The notes under the pieces are model-generated. The model worked only from the letters and a program-made list of their open reading frames with translations, was not told the origin of the DNA and searched no databases. 64,000 nucleotides of DNA, from the NCBI RefSeq assembly GCF_014648655.1, contig NZ_BMRN01000024.1, positions 47,953 through 111,952 on the forward strand, in the 5' to 3' direction. Shown here piece after piece: positions 34,121 through 42,222 of the stretch. The position numbers were made by a program, and so were the translations under genes. Every line of letters starts with the position of its first letter. Positions within the stretch are counted from its first letter, which is position 1. The DNA comes from Streptomyces atratus. Lineage in GTDB: Bacteria > Actinomycetota > Actinomycetes > Streptomycetales > Streptomycetaceae.

Positions 34121-34152
34121 TCGTTATTTTTCGGCGTCGCTATCATCGGCCG

Positions 34153-35070
34153 ATGAACTACCGGCGCCTCCTCTATTTCCTCGCCGTCGTCGACGCCGGG
34201 ACCATCACTTCCGCCGCCGCCACCCTCCATGTCGCCCAGCCGGGACTGAGCCGTCAGCTCAAGACGCTGGAGCGCGAGCTCCGGATGACGCTCTTCGAGC
34301 CGCGCGGCAACCGGCTGGTGCTGACCGCCTCCGGGCGCGCCTTCGTCCCCCTTGCCCGTCGGGTCATCGCGGAGACCCGTCAGATGGAGGCCGCGGTCGA
34401 GGGGCTCCGCTCCGGGCGGGTCGCGCAGCTGACGGTCGCCGCGACGGCGGCCACCATCCGGGGCTTCCTCGCGCCGTTCATCGCCACGACGGGCCCGGAC
34501 GATCCGCCGCTGATCACCCGGCAGGCCGGCCACTTCGCCCTCAACGACGAACTCCTGGACGAGGCGGACTTCATCGTGTCCCCGACGCCGATGGTCGAGG
34601 GCTTCGAGACCGTCGACCTCGGCGGCACCGCGCTGAAGGCACATGTCGCCCCCGGCCATCCCTGGGCCGAGGAGGGCCGCACGGAGGTCGGCCTCGCCGA
34701 GATCTGCAGCGACCGGCTGTTCGCCCACTCGCGCTCCAGCGTCAGCCGCGCCGTACTCGACAACGCGCTCGGTGCGGCACATCTCGCACCCGAGCGGCTC
34801 ACCGAATGCGAGGACGGCCCGACCGTGGAGGCACTCGCGGTGGCAGGGCACGGGATCGGGGTCAGTACGGACCTGCCGCGGTACGGGGCGCATGCGCTGT
34901 GGATCACGGTGGAAGGGACCGGACGCAGGGAGGTGCTTCAGGTGCCGCTCCATGTGGCCTGGCTGCCGGGCCACTTCGCGGCCGACACCATTCGCGCTAC
35001 GGCGGTGCGGCTGCGGGACTTTCTCGTGGGACAGGGGGACGCCGTGATCCCGGCGCCCCCGCGTCCCTGA
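34153..35070 (+). CDS. LysR-family transcriptional regulator
   Basis: A 305-residue LTTR. The winged HTH spans residues 1-60 ('LLYFLAVVDAGTITSAAATL' and 'HVAQPGLSRQLKTLERELRM'), followed by a linker helix and a substrate-binding-like effector domain (~90-295). LTTRs usually regulate a divergent neighbour, here the secreted phosphodiesterase. ATG 34153 is the family start; no strong ribosome binding site, so translation may be leaderless or weak. A wider role for the catabolic genes on either side is possible but its classical T-N11-A site does not resemble their shared repeat. Confidence 0.85.
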   Translation: MNYRRLLYFLAVVDAGTITSAAATLHVAQPGLSRQLKTLERELRMTLFEPRGNRLVLTASGRAFVPLARRVIAETRQMEAAVEGLRSGRVAQLTVAATAATIRGFLAPFIATTGPDDPPLITRQAGHFALNDELLDEADFIVSPTPMVEGFETVDLGGTALKAHVAPGHPWAEEGRTEVGLAEICSDRLFAHSRSSVSRAVLDNALGAAHLAPERLTECEDGPTVEALAVAGHGIGVSTDLPRYGAHALWITVEGTGRREVLQVPLHVAWLPGHFAADTIRATAVRLRDFLVGQGDAVIPAPPRP

Positions 35071-35102
35071 CCGTCCCGCGGAGGCGTGCGGATGCGCGAG
35101 AG

Positions 35103-36050
35103 CTACGGCGTGACGCGGTCGAACCTCACCCGGCCTCCGTGGTTCTCGTCGTCCGTGCCCCAGATGGCCCGCCCATCGCGCGGGAACGCGATCGCCTCGA
35201 TCTTGCGGTCGTCCTGCTTGGTGAAGCGGCGCAGCGGGGTGAGCTCGTCCGTCTTCCTCAGTCGCAGAACGGCATGGTGCGCGCCGTCCACGGCGAGCCG
35301 TCCGGCGTTGTAGACCGCGGAGCTGAACGGTCCGTCGTCCATGTTGGGATCCGACGCCGACGACACCAGGACGGTCCCGTCCGCCAGGACCTTCAGGTCA
35401 CTGATGTGCCGCACCTCGTCCTCGTTCGGAAGCGGCACGGCGAATTCCTGCCGCGCGGTGGGAGAGCCGAAGTCGAGGCCGTATGTGCCGACCCTTGCCG
35501 AAGCGGCGCGTACGACTGCCTTCAGTGCGCCGCTGCCGCGGGTGGCCCACACGGCGAAAACGCTGCCCGACCTGTCGCGGTGCAGCGCGAAGCTCTCGTA
35601 GTTGTCGCCGTCGCGCCGCTCCGGCACGGTGACGGGACCTCCCTGAACCGTCGCCCGGCCGTTCGCCACAAGGATGTGGTACGCGTCGCCGTTGCCGGCC
35701 AGGGCGATGTAGTGGCCGGCGCGGCCGGGCACCGCGTCGAGCGCCTCCAGGTCCTTCGGCAGTACGCCGAGCCAGAGCAGTTCGGTGGTCACGGGCGCTC
35801 TGCCCGGCCTCAGCCGCACGGTGGCCACCCGGCTCTCGCCATCCCCCTTGTTGTCCCGCACGATGACGGCATCGTCCCGGTTCGGCCCCACGGGGGCGCC
35901 CTCGGTCGGAGCCATGCCGCTGACACCGCCCTGGATGCCGGCCCCGACCTGTCGCCATCCGTCAGAAGGGCCGGCCGCCCGGGCCCCCAGAGCCGCTGCG
36001 GCGATGGAGGCGCAGGCCACGGCCGACACGATGAATCCATTTCTGATCAT
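35103..36050 (-). CDS. Secreted beta-propeller-like hypothetical protein
   Basis: A 315-residue exported protein: signal peptide 1-26 (ALGARA|A), then repeating strands such as 'HYIALAGNGDAYHILVANGR', 'YESFALHRDRSGSVFAVWAT', 'DLKVLADGTVLVSSASDP' and 'IEAIAFPRDGRAIWGTDDEN'. Such repeated 'G.A..VW..' blades suggest a six- or seven-bladed beta-propeller of the phytase/SMP-30 or esterase-like type. No catalytic motif is recognisable. It points away from the TPP-enzyme gene, leaving a 233-nt divergent spacer. Confidence 0.65.
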   Translation of the reverse strand: MIRNGFIVSAVACASIAAAALGARAAGPSDGWRQVGAGIQGGVSGMAPTEGAPVGPNRDDAVIVRDNKGDGESRVATVRLRPGRAPVTTELLWLGVLPKDLEALDAVPGRAGHYIALAGNGDAYHILVANGRATVQGGPVTVPERRDGDNYESFALHRDRSGSVFAVWATRGSGALKAVVRAASARVGTYGLDFGSPTARQEFAVPLPNEDEVRHISDLKVLADGTVLVSSASDPNMDDGPFSSAVYNAGRLAVDGAHHAVLRLRKTDELTPLRRFTKQDDRKIEAIAFPRDGRAIWGTDDENHGGRVRFDRVTP

Positions 36051-36283
36051 GGCACCGAAGCCAGGCCGCTGGCCCCGTCCCCGGCCCGGACCGGCTCCGT
36101 GCCGCCCGGCAGATTCCCTCGCCCGGCGGCCACGTCGTACGCCACCTGGCTTTCATGCTCAATGGTTATGGTCGGGTTGCCATTTGTGTATTGGACGGCA
36201 TGACCGATGCCTTCCGATACTGAGGGACCTGCCGAGCGCATCCGTATCCGCAATTGCGCCGCACCTCCCCGAAGGACCCGTCC

Positions 36284-37981
36284 GTGACCGTCATGTCACC
36301 CGCTTCCGCACGCCCCGGCACCGACCGCGCCCGCACCGCCGGTCACGCCATCGTCGAGTCCCTTGCCCTGCACGGGGTCCGGCGAGTCTTCGCAGTCCCC
36401 GGCGAGAGCTACCTCGACGTCCTCGACGGGCTGCACGATTCCGACATCACCACCGTCGTCTGCCGCCACGAGGGCGGCGCCACCTACATGGCGGAGGCGC
36501 ACGGAAAGCTCACCGGTGAGCCCGGCGTCGCCATGGTCACCCGCGGGCCCGGCGCCGCCAACGCCTATGTGGCCGTCCACGCCGCCTGGCAGGACGCCAC
36601 ACCGCTCGTTCTGTTCGTCGGCCTGATCCCGAGCGACCACCGTGACCGCGAGGCCTTCCAGGACTTCGACCCGCGTGCCTGGTTCGGTACGCAGGCCAAG
36701 CGCGTCCTCCTCCTCGACCGGCCGGAGCGCGCCTCCGAACTGGTTGCCGAGGCCTTCTTCGCCGCCCGTTCGGGCCGTCCCGGGCCGGTCGTCGTGGGGC
36801 TGCCCGAGGACATCATCACCCGCCCCGCATCGCCGGAGCTCCACCCGGTCGTCCCGGTGACGGACGGCGGCGTCGCCCCCGCCGAACTCGACGCGCTGCG
36901 CGATCTGTTCGTCCGCGCCGAACGTCCGCTCATCCTCGCCGGCGGCCCTCGCTGGACGCCTCGCGCCGCCGCCCGGCTCACCGCCTTCGCCGAGCGCCAC
37001 CGCATTCCGGTCGCCCAGGACTGGCGGGCCTCCGACCGGGTTCCCTTCGACTCACCGGTCAATACCGGCCAGTTGGGATACGGGCGGCTCGACTCGCTGG
37101 CCCGCCGGGTCGAGGAGGCCGACCTGCTGCTCTGCGTCGGCGGCGTACTGACCGACGTGCCCAGCGACGGCTACACGCTGCGCCAGTCCCCGTCGTCCAC
37201 CACCGTCGTCGCCAACATCGACGCCACCCTGCGCGGTCGCAGCGGCGCCCTCACCCGGCAGATACTCGCAGCCCCCGACACCTTCACCGAAGCCCTGGTC
37301 GGCCTCGACCTGACCGGTCACCCCGACTGGACGCGGTGGACCGCCGAGGCCCGCGAGGAGCAGGCCCGGCACGCCGCGCTGCCCGCCGCGGCCCGCACCG
37401 GCGCCGGGCTACCGGCGACCGCACCGGGCACCGCCCACATGACGAGCGTCATCGCCGAACTCGTCGAACGGCTCCCCGACGACGCCGTCCACACCTTCGG
37501 CGCCGGCAACCACTGCATCTGGGCCCAGCGTTATCTGCCGACCCGGGTCTTCCCCAGCCAGCTCAGCATGCGCAACGGCTCCATGGGCTACAGCGTCCCG
37601 GCCGCCCTGGCCGCCTCGCTGGAGAGCCCCGGCCGGCTGACCGTCGCCATCGCGGGCGACGGCGAGTTCCTGATGAACGGTCAGGAGATCGCCACGGCAG
37701 TGCAGTACGGTGCGGCCTTTCTCGTGATCCTGATGGACAACCGGCAGTACGGAACGATCCGCGAGCACCAGGAACGCCACTATCCGGGCCGGATCAGCGG
37801 CACCCAGCTCGCCAACCCCGACTTCGCCGCCTACGCGCGTGCCTTCGGCGCCCACGGCGAGACCGTTACCGCCGACGACCAGGCGGCCGGGGCCGTCGAG
37901 CGTGCGCTCAAGGCCGTGACGGACGAGCGCAGGCCCGCCGTCATCCACGTCGTCGTCGACCAGAACATCCCCCTGCCGTAA
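36284..37981 (+). CDS. Thiamine-diphosphate-dependent 2-oxoacid decarboxylase / acetolactate synthase-like enzyme
   Basis: A 565-residue TPP enzyme with three domains: pyrimidine-binding (10-175, with catalytic Glu in CRHEGGATYMAEA), central (190-320) and PP-binding (380-550, with the GDGEFLMN...MDN thiamine motif). Such proteins are acetolactate synthases, benzoylformate-type decarboxylases, or carboligases. No regulatory subunit gene follows; instead an aldehyde dehydrogenase starts 13 nt later. The pair therefore looks like a 2-oxoacid decarboxylase feeding an aldehyde to the dehydrogenase. GTG 36284 has GAAGGA 7 nt upstream; ATG 36293 is the alternative. Substrate unknown. Confidence 0.8.
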   Translation: MTVMSPASARPGTDRARTAGHAIVESLALHGVRRVFAVPGESYLDVLDGLHDSDITTVVCRHEGGATYMAEAHGKLTGEPGVAMVTRGPGAANAYVAVHAAWQDATPLVLFVGLIPSDHRDREAFQDFDPRAWFGTQAKRVLLLDRPERASELVAEAFFAARSGRPGPVVVGLPEDIITRPASPELHPVVPVTDGGVAPAELDALRDLFVRAERPLILAGGPRWTPRAAARLTAFAERHRIPVAQDWRASDRVPFDSPVNTGQLGYGRLDSLARRVEEADLLLCVGGVLTDVPSDGYTLRQSPSSTTVVANIDATLRGRSGALTRQILAAPDTFTEALVGLDLTGHPDWTRWTAEAREEQARHAALPAAARTGAGLPATAPGTAHMTSVIAELVERLPDDAVHTFGAGNHCIWAQRYLPTRVFPSQLSMRNGSMGYSVPAALAASLESPGRLTVAIAGDGEFLMNGQEIATAVQYGAAFLVILMDNRQYGTIREHQERHYPGRISGTQLANPDFAAYARAFGAHGETVTADDQAAGAVERALKAVTDERRPAVIHVVVDQNIPLP

Positions 37982-37994
37982 GCGAGTACACACC

Positions 37995-39374
37995 ATGACC
38001 ACCACTCAGTACGCCATCGTCGACCCGGCCACCGGAGCAACGGTCCGGCACTATCCACCGGCCACCGACGCATCGATCGCCCAGGCCCTGGCCGCCTCCG
38101 ACGCCGCGCAGACCGGCTGGCGCGGGCGCCCCGCCGAGGAACGGGCCGCCCTGCTGCACCGCGTCGCCGATCTGCACGCCGAACGCAAGGACGACCTGGC
38201 CGCTCTGATCACTCAAGAGATGGGCAAGCCCGTCACGCAGGCCGGGATCGAGATCGACATCGTCGTGTCGATCTACCGCTACTACGCCGACAACGGCGCC
38301 GCCCTCCTTGCCGACGAGGAACTGGCCGTCGTCGCGGGCGGCACCGCCGTCGTCCGCAAGGAGGCGGTCGGTCCGCTCCTGGGGATCATGCCGTGGAACT
38401 ACCCCTACTACCAGGTCGCCCGGTTCGCGGCGCCCAATCTGATGCTGGGCAACACGATCCTGCTGAAGCACGCCCCCCAGTGTCCCGCGTCCGCGCTCGC
38501 CATGGAGCAGATCTTTTGTGACGCCGGCCTGCCCGGGGGTGCGTACATCAACCTCTTCGCCTCCGACGAGCAGGTGGCCGACGTCATCGCGGACCCGCGG
38601 GTGCAGGGCGTCTCGCTGACCGGCTCCGAGCGGGCGGGCGCCGCGGTCGCCGAGATCGCCGGAAGGCACCTGAAGAAGGTCGTACTGGAGCTCGGCGGCT
38701 CCGACCCCTTCCTCGTGCTCGGCGGCGCCGACCTGACCCGCGCCGTCCAGCAGGCGTTCATCGGCCGGTTCGGCAATGCCGGCCAGGCCTGCAACGCCGC
38801 GAAGCGCATCATCGTCCTCGACGAGCAATACGACGCGTTCGTGGAGCAGTTCACCGCCGAGGTGCGGGCGGTCGAGCCCGGCGACCCCACCGACCCGGCC
38901 ACCTTCCTGGGCCCGCTCTCCTCCGTCGCCGCCGCCGAGGGTCTCGCCGCCCAGGTCGACGACGCGGTGGCACACGGCGCGACGGTCCTCACCGGAGGCC
39001 GCCGCATCGACCGCCCCGGCGCCTGGTACGAGCCGACGGTCCTCACAGGGGTGACCGACCGGATGCGCGCCTTCCACGAGGAACTGTTCGGTCCCGTCGC
39101 CCTCATCCACCGAGTGGCCGACGAGGAAGAGGCGATCGCGCTCGCCAACAACAGCCCGTACGGCCTCGGCGCGGTCGTCCAGTGCGACGACGAGGCGCAC
39201 GCACTGCGAGTCGCCGACCGTCTGGAAGCCGGGATGGTGTACATCAACGACGCCCCCGGTACCGCTGCGGAGCTCCCTTTCGGAGGGATCAAGCGGTCCG
39301 GGATCGGCCGTGAACTCGGCAGGTACGGCATGGACGAGTTCGCCAACAAGAAGCTGATTCGCGTCAAGCGCTAG
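37995..39374 (+). CDS. NAD(P)-dependent aldehyde dehydrogenase (succinate-semialdehyde type)
   Basis: A 459-residue ALDH. Asn135 (MPWNYPYY), the general base Glu232 (LELGGSDP) and nucleophile Cys266 (NAGQACNAAKR) are present, as is 'LPFGGIKRSGIGRELGRYGM'. The short form (about 455-460) and 'NAGQ.C.A..R' fit the succinate-semialdehyde dehydrogenase Sad/GabD2 group, but malonate-semialdehyde or other omega-aldehydes are possible here. Coupled to the TPP enzyme upstream (13 nt), and chemically suited to oxidise the semialdehyde from the transaminase at 30228. Followed by a heptamer tandem repeat. Confidence 0.88.
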   Translation: MTTTQYAIVDPATGATVRHYPPATDASIAQALAASDAAQTGWRGRPAEERAALLHRVADLHAERKDDLAALITQEMGKPVTQAGIEIDIVVSIYRYYADNGAALLADEELAVVAGGTAVVRKEAVGPLLGIMPWNYPYYQVARFAAPNLMLGNTILLKHAPQCPASALAMEQIFCDAGLPGGAYINLFASDEQVADVIADPRVQGVSLTGSERAGAAVAEIAGRHLKKVVLELGGSDPFLVLGGADLTRAVQQAFIGRFGNAGQACNAAKRIIVLDEQYDAFVEQFTAEVRAVEPGDPTDPATFLGPLSSVAAAEGLAAQVDDAVAHGATVLTGGRRIDRPGAWYEPTVLTGVTDRMRAFHEELFGPVALIHRVADEEEAIALANNSPYGLGAVVQCDDEAHALRVADRLEAGMVYINDAPGTAAELPFGGIKRSGIGRELGRYGMDEFANKKLIRVKR

Positions 39375-39390
39375 CCAGGGCCCCTCGAAC

Positions 39391-39418
39391 GTCACCCGTC
39401 ACCCGTCACCCGTCGCCC
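39391..39418. repeat. Four tandem heptamers
   Basis: GTCACCC at 39391, 39398 and 39405, then GTCGCCC at 39412. It is a short satellite-like run 17 nt after the aldehyde dehydrogenase stop, possibly slippage-derived. Confidence 0.7.
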
Positions 39419-39618
39419 GGACGCCAACCGCCACCGTCGCCCGTTACCTGCCCGTTTGCCGTCGGCGGCGCACGTATACAACACGGCGCGGCGCAGTTCC
39501 CCACCCGGGAACGGCGTCGCGTCGCGTCGCGCTGTGGGCCGGTGGAGTGCCAGGCGGGTGAAACAGAAACGTCTTCAGCGGTTAGCCGCAGCGGTATTGC
39601 CACAGTGGGTAACCCGCT

Positions 39619-39657
39619 TCTACGTTCTTCACCACGCACCCCATCTACGTGCGTAGA
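39619..39657. promoter_or_regulatory. Operator-like repeat before the hydantoinase gene
   Basis: TCTACGTGCGTAGA (39644-39657) is a 14-bp inverted repeat nearly identical to 29333-29346. A third TCTACG occurs at 39619-39624 within TCTACGTTCT, a block also shared with the first promoter (TACGTTCT at 29311-29318). The start codon is 28 nt past the repeat. The same regulator probably controls both. Confidence 0.75.
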
Positions 39658-39685
39658 CCCGTTCCGCCAGAGTGAGGAGGGGTAC

Positions 39686-41086
39686 ATGAGCCGCACCGTC
39701 ATCCACGGTGGTCTCGTCATCACCGCGTCCGACGAAATCCATGCCGACGTACTCATCGAGGGCGGCCGCATCGCCGCCCTCGCGGCGCACGACACCGACG
39801 CGGCCGAGAGCTGGAGCGCCGACCGGAGGATCGACGCCACCGGCAAATACGTCATCCCCGGCGGTGTCGACGCGCATACGCACATGGAGATGCCGTTCGG
39901 CGGCACCTACGCCGCCGACACCTTCGAGACCGGCACCCGCGCGGCCGCCTGGGGCGGCACGACCACGATCGTCGACTTCGCCATCCAGTCCGTGGGCCGC
40001 GCGGTCCGCGAAGGGCTCGACGCCTGGTACGCGAAGGCCGACGGCAACTGTGCCATCGACTACGCCTTCCACATGATCCTCTCCGATGTGAACGAGTCCT
40101 CGCTCAAGGAGATGGACCTGCTGGTGTCGGAGGGCGTCACCTCCTTCAAGCTGTTCATGGCCTACCCCGGTGTCTTCTACAGCGACGACGGCCAGATCCT
40201 GCGCGCCATGCAACGGGCCTCCCACAACGGCGGCCTGATCATGATGCACGCGGAGAACGGCATCGCCATCGACGTCCTCGTCGAACAGGCACTGGCCGAG
40301 GGTCGCACCGACCCGCGCTACCACGGCGACGTCCGCAAGGTGGCGCTGGAGGCCGAGGCCACCCACCGCGCCATCCAGCTCGCCCGCGTCGCCGGATCCC
40401 CGCTGTATGTCGTGCATGTCTCCGCCGACGAGGCCGTCGCCGAGGTCGCCGCCGCCCGCCACAAGGGACTTCCCGTCTTCGGCGAGACCTGCCCGCAGTA
40501 TCTCTTCCTCTCCACCGACAACCTCGCCGAGCCCGACTTCGAGGGCGCGAAGTACGTCTGCTCGACCCCCCTGCGCCCCAAGGAACACCAGGAAGCACTC
40601 TGGCGGGGCCTCAGGAACAACGAACTCCAGGTCGTCTCCACCGACCACTGCCCCTTCTGCTTCTCCGGACAGAAGGAGATGGGCCGCGGCGACTTCTCGA
40701 AGATCCCCAACGGCATGCCCGGCGTGGAGAACCGGATGGACCTCCTCCATCAGGCGGTCGTGGACGGTCACCTCTCGCGCCGCCGCTGGATCGAGATCGC
40801 CTGCGCCTCCCCGGCCCGGATGTTCGGCCTCTACCCGAAGAAGGGCACCATCGCCCCCGGCGCCGACGCCGACGTGGTCATCTACGACCCCGCGGCCGAA
40901 CAGACCATCTCCGCCGAGACCCATCACATGAACGTCGACTACTCGGCATACGAAGGAAAGCGCATCACCGGCCAGGTCGAAACGGTCCTCTCGCGCGGTG
41001 AAGTCGTCATCGACGGAAGGAAGTTCACCGGCCGGGCCGGCCACGGAATGTACACCCCGCGCGCCACCTGTCAGTACCTGGACTAG
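39686..41086 (+). CDS. Dihydropyrimidinase / hydantoinase
   Basis: A 466-residue cyclic amidohydrolase that opens dihydrouracil or hydantoin rings to the N-carbamoyl amino acid. The binuclear metal site shows His64 and His66 (GVDAHTHMEMPFGG), the carboxylated Lys155 (SFKLFMAYPG), His in 'MMHAENG' and 'YVVHVSADEA', and Asp in 'STDHCPF'. The gate loop Tyr appears as Tyr160. ATG 39686 follows GAGGAGG at 7 nt; earlier in-frame ATGs add non-family residues. An LLM oxidoreductase follows 10 nt later, then an NCS1 permease. Dihydropyrimidinase and hydantoinase activity cannot be separated by sequence. Confidence 0.92.
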   Translation: MSRTVIHGGLVITASDEIHADVLIEGGRIAALAAHDTDAAESWSADRRIDATGKYVIPGGVDAHTHMEMPFGGTYAADTFETGTRAAAWGGTTTIVDFAIQSVGRAVREGLDAWYAKADGNCAIDYAFHMILSDVNESSLKEMDLLVSEGVTSFKLFMAYPGVFYSDDGQILRAMQRASHNGGLIMMHAENGIAIDVLVEQALAEGRTDPRYHGDVRKVALEAEATHRAIQLARVAGSPLYVVHVSADEAVAEVAAARHKGLPVFGETCPQYLFLSTDNLAEPDFEGAKYVCSTPLRPKEHQEALWRGLRNNELQVVSTDHCPFCFSGQKEMGRGDFSKIPNGMPGVENRMDLLHQAVVDGHLSRRRWIEIACASPARMFGLYPKKGTIAPGADADVVIYDPAAEQTISAETHHMNVDYSAYEGKRITGQVETVLSRGEVVIDGRKFTGRAGHGMYTPRATCQYLD

Positions 41087-41096
41087 GAGCACCGTC

Positions 41097-42098
41097 ATGG
41101 ACTTCGGACTCGTCCTCCAGACCGACCCGCCCGCCTCGGCCGTCGTCGGCCTGATGCGCCGCGCCGAGCGCAACGGCTTCCGCTACGGCTGGACCTTCGA
41201 CTCGGCGGTGCTCTGGCAGGAGCCGTTCGTCATCTACAGCCAGATTCTCGAACACACCGAACACCTCGTCGTCGGCCCCATGGTCACCAACCCGGGCACC
41301 CGCACCTGGGAGGTCACCGCCTCCACCTTCGCCACCCTCAACGACATGTTCGGCAACCGCACCGTCTGCGGCATCGGGCGCGGCGACTCGGCGATGCGCG
41401 TCGCGGGACGCAAGCCCAACACCCTGGCCCGTCTCGGCGAGGCCATCGACGTCATCCGCGACCTCGCCGAGGGACGGGAGGCAACCGTCGACGGGCAGCG
41501 GGTCCAGATCCCCTGGGTGAAGGACGGCAGACTACCCGTCTGGATGGGCGCGTACGGCCCGAAGGCGCTCGCCCTCGCCGGGCAGAAGGCCGACGGCTTC
41601 ATCCTCCAGCTCGCCGACCCGTTCCTCACCCAGTGGATGATCAAGGCGGTACGGGACACGGCGGAACGGGCGGGCCGCGACCCGGACTCCGTGACCATCT
41701 GCGTCGCCGCCCCCGCCTATGTGAGCGACGACCTCGACCACGCCCGCGAGCAGTGCCGCTGGTTCGGCGGCATGGTCGGCAACCATGTCGCGGACCTGGT
41801 CTCCCGGTACGGCGAGCACTCCGGACTCGTTCCCGAGGCACTGACCGCGTACATCGCCGGCCGGTCCGGCTACGACTACAGCCACCACGGCCGCGCCGGA
41901 AACCCCGACACGAGCTTCGTACCGGACGAGATCGTCGACCGGTTCTGCCTGCTGGGCCCCGCCGAGGCACACATCGAGAAGCTCCGGGCCCTGCGCGACC
42001 TGGGCGTCGACCAGTTCGCCGTCTACAACATGCACGACGCGCGCGAGGCGACGATCGACGCCTACGGTTCCGAGATCATCCCCGCCCTGTCCACCTGA
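41097..42098 (+). CDS. LLM-class flavin/F420-dependent oxidoreductase
   Basis: A 333-residue luciferase-like monooxygenase-fold TIM barrel. Typical residues: 'DFGLVLQTDPPASAVVGL', 'WTFDSAVLWQEPFVIYSQI', 'GPMVTNPGTRTWEVTASTFA', 'VCGIGRGDSAMRVAGRKPN' and 'LPVWMGAYGPKALALAGQKA' where the phosphate of F420 or FMN binds. It resembles the LLM subgroup I remember (TIGR03842) as often lying beside hydantoinases; this was not checked. The ATG has an AGGAG 7 nt upstream and the gene lies 10 nt after the hydantoinase. It could reduce the ring double bond of a pyrimidine, replacing dihydropyrimidine dehydrogenase, or oxidise a related compound. Confidence 0.85.
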   Translation: MDFGLVLQTDPPASAVVGLMRRAERNGFRYGWTFDSAVLWQEPFVIYSQILEHTEHLVVGPMVTNPGTRTWEVTASTFATLNDMFGNRTVCGIGRGDSAMRVAGRKPNTLARLGEAIDVIRDLAEGREATVDGQRVQIPWVKDGRLPVWMGAYGPKALALAGQKADGFILQLADPFLTQWMIKAVRDTAERAGRDPDSVTICVAAPAYVSDDLDHAREQCRWFGGMVGNHVADLVSRYGEHSGLVPEALTAYIAGRSGYDYSHHGRAGNPDTSFVPDEIVDRFCLLGPAEAHIEKLRALRDLGVDQFAVYNMHDAREATIDAYGSEIIPALST

Positions 42099-42110
42099 CC
42101 CGTCCGCCCC

Positions 42111-42173
42111 ACGGTTGTACGCACCCCGTCCCACCGTTGTACGCACCCCCGTCCCACGGTTGTACGCACGCCC
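42111..42173. repeat. Three direct repeats before the NCS1 permease gene
   Basis: GTTGTACGCAC occurs at 42114, 42136 and 42159, each followed by a C-rich stretch; spacing of 22 and 23 bp is about two helical turns. The core TACGCAC is also a half of the operators upstream (TCTACGCAC at 29321; CCACGCACCCC at 39632). The array starts 12 nt after the LLM gene and 50 nt before the permease ATG. Confidence 0.8.
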
Positions 42174-42222
42174 CGTGCCCCGCCCCGCACGGCACCGCTC
42201 CCGAGCGAAGGGTCCAGCCGCC

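Noticed and set aside
42111..42173. CRISPR array
   Set aside because: Three 11-bp repeats with ~11-bp C-rich gaps are far too short for repeat-spacer units and there are no cas genes.
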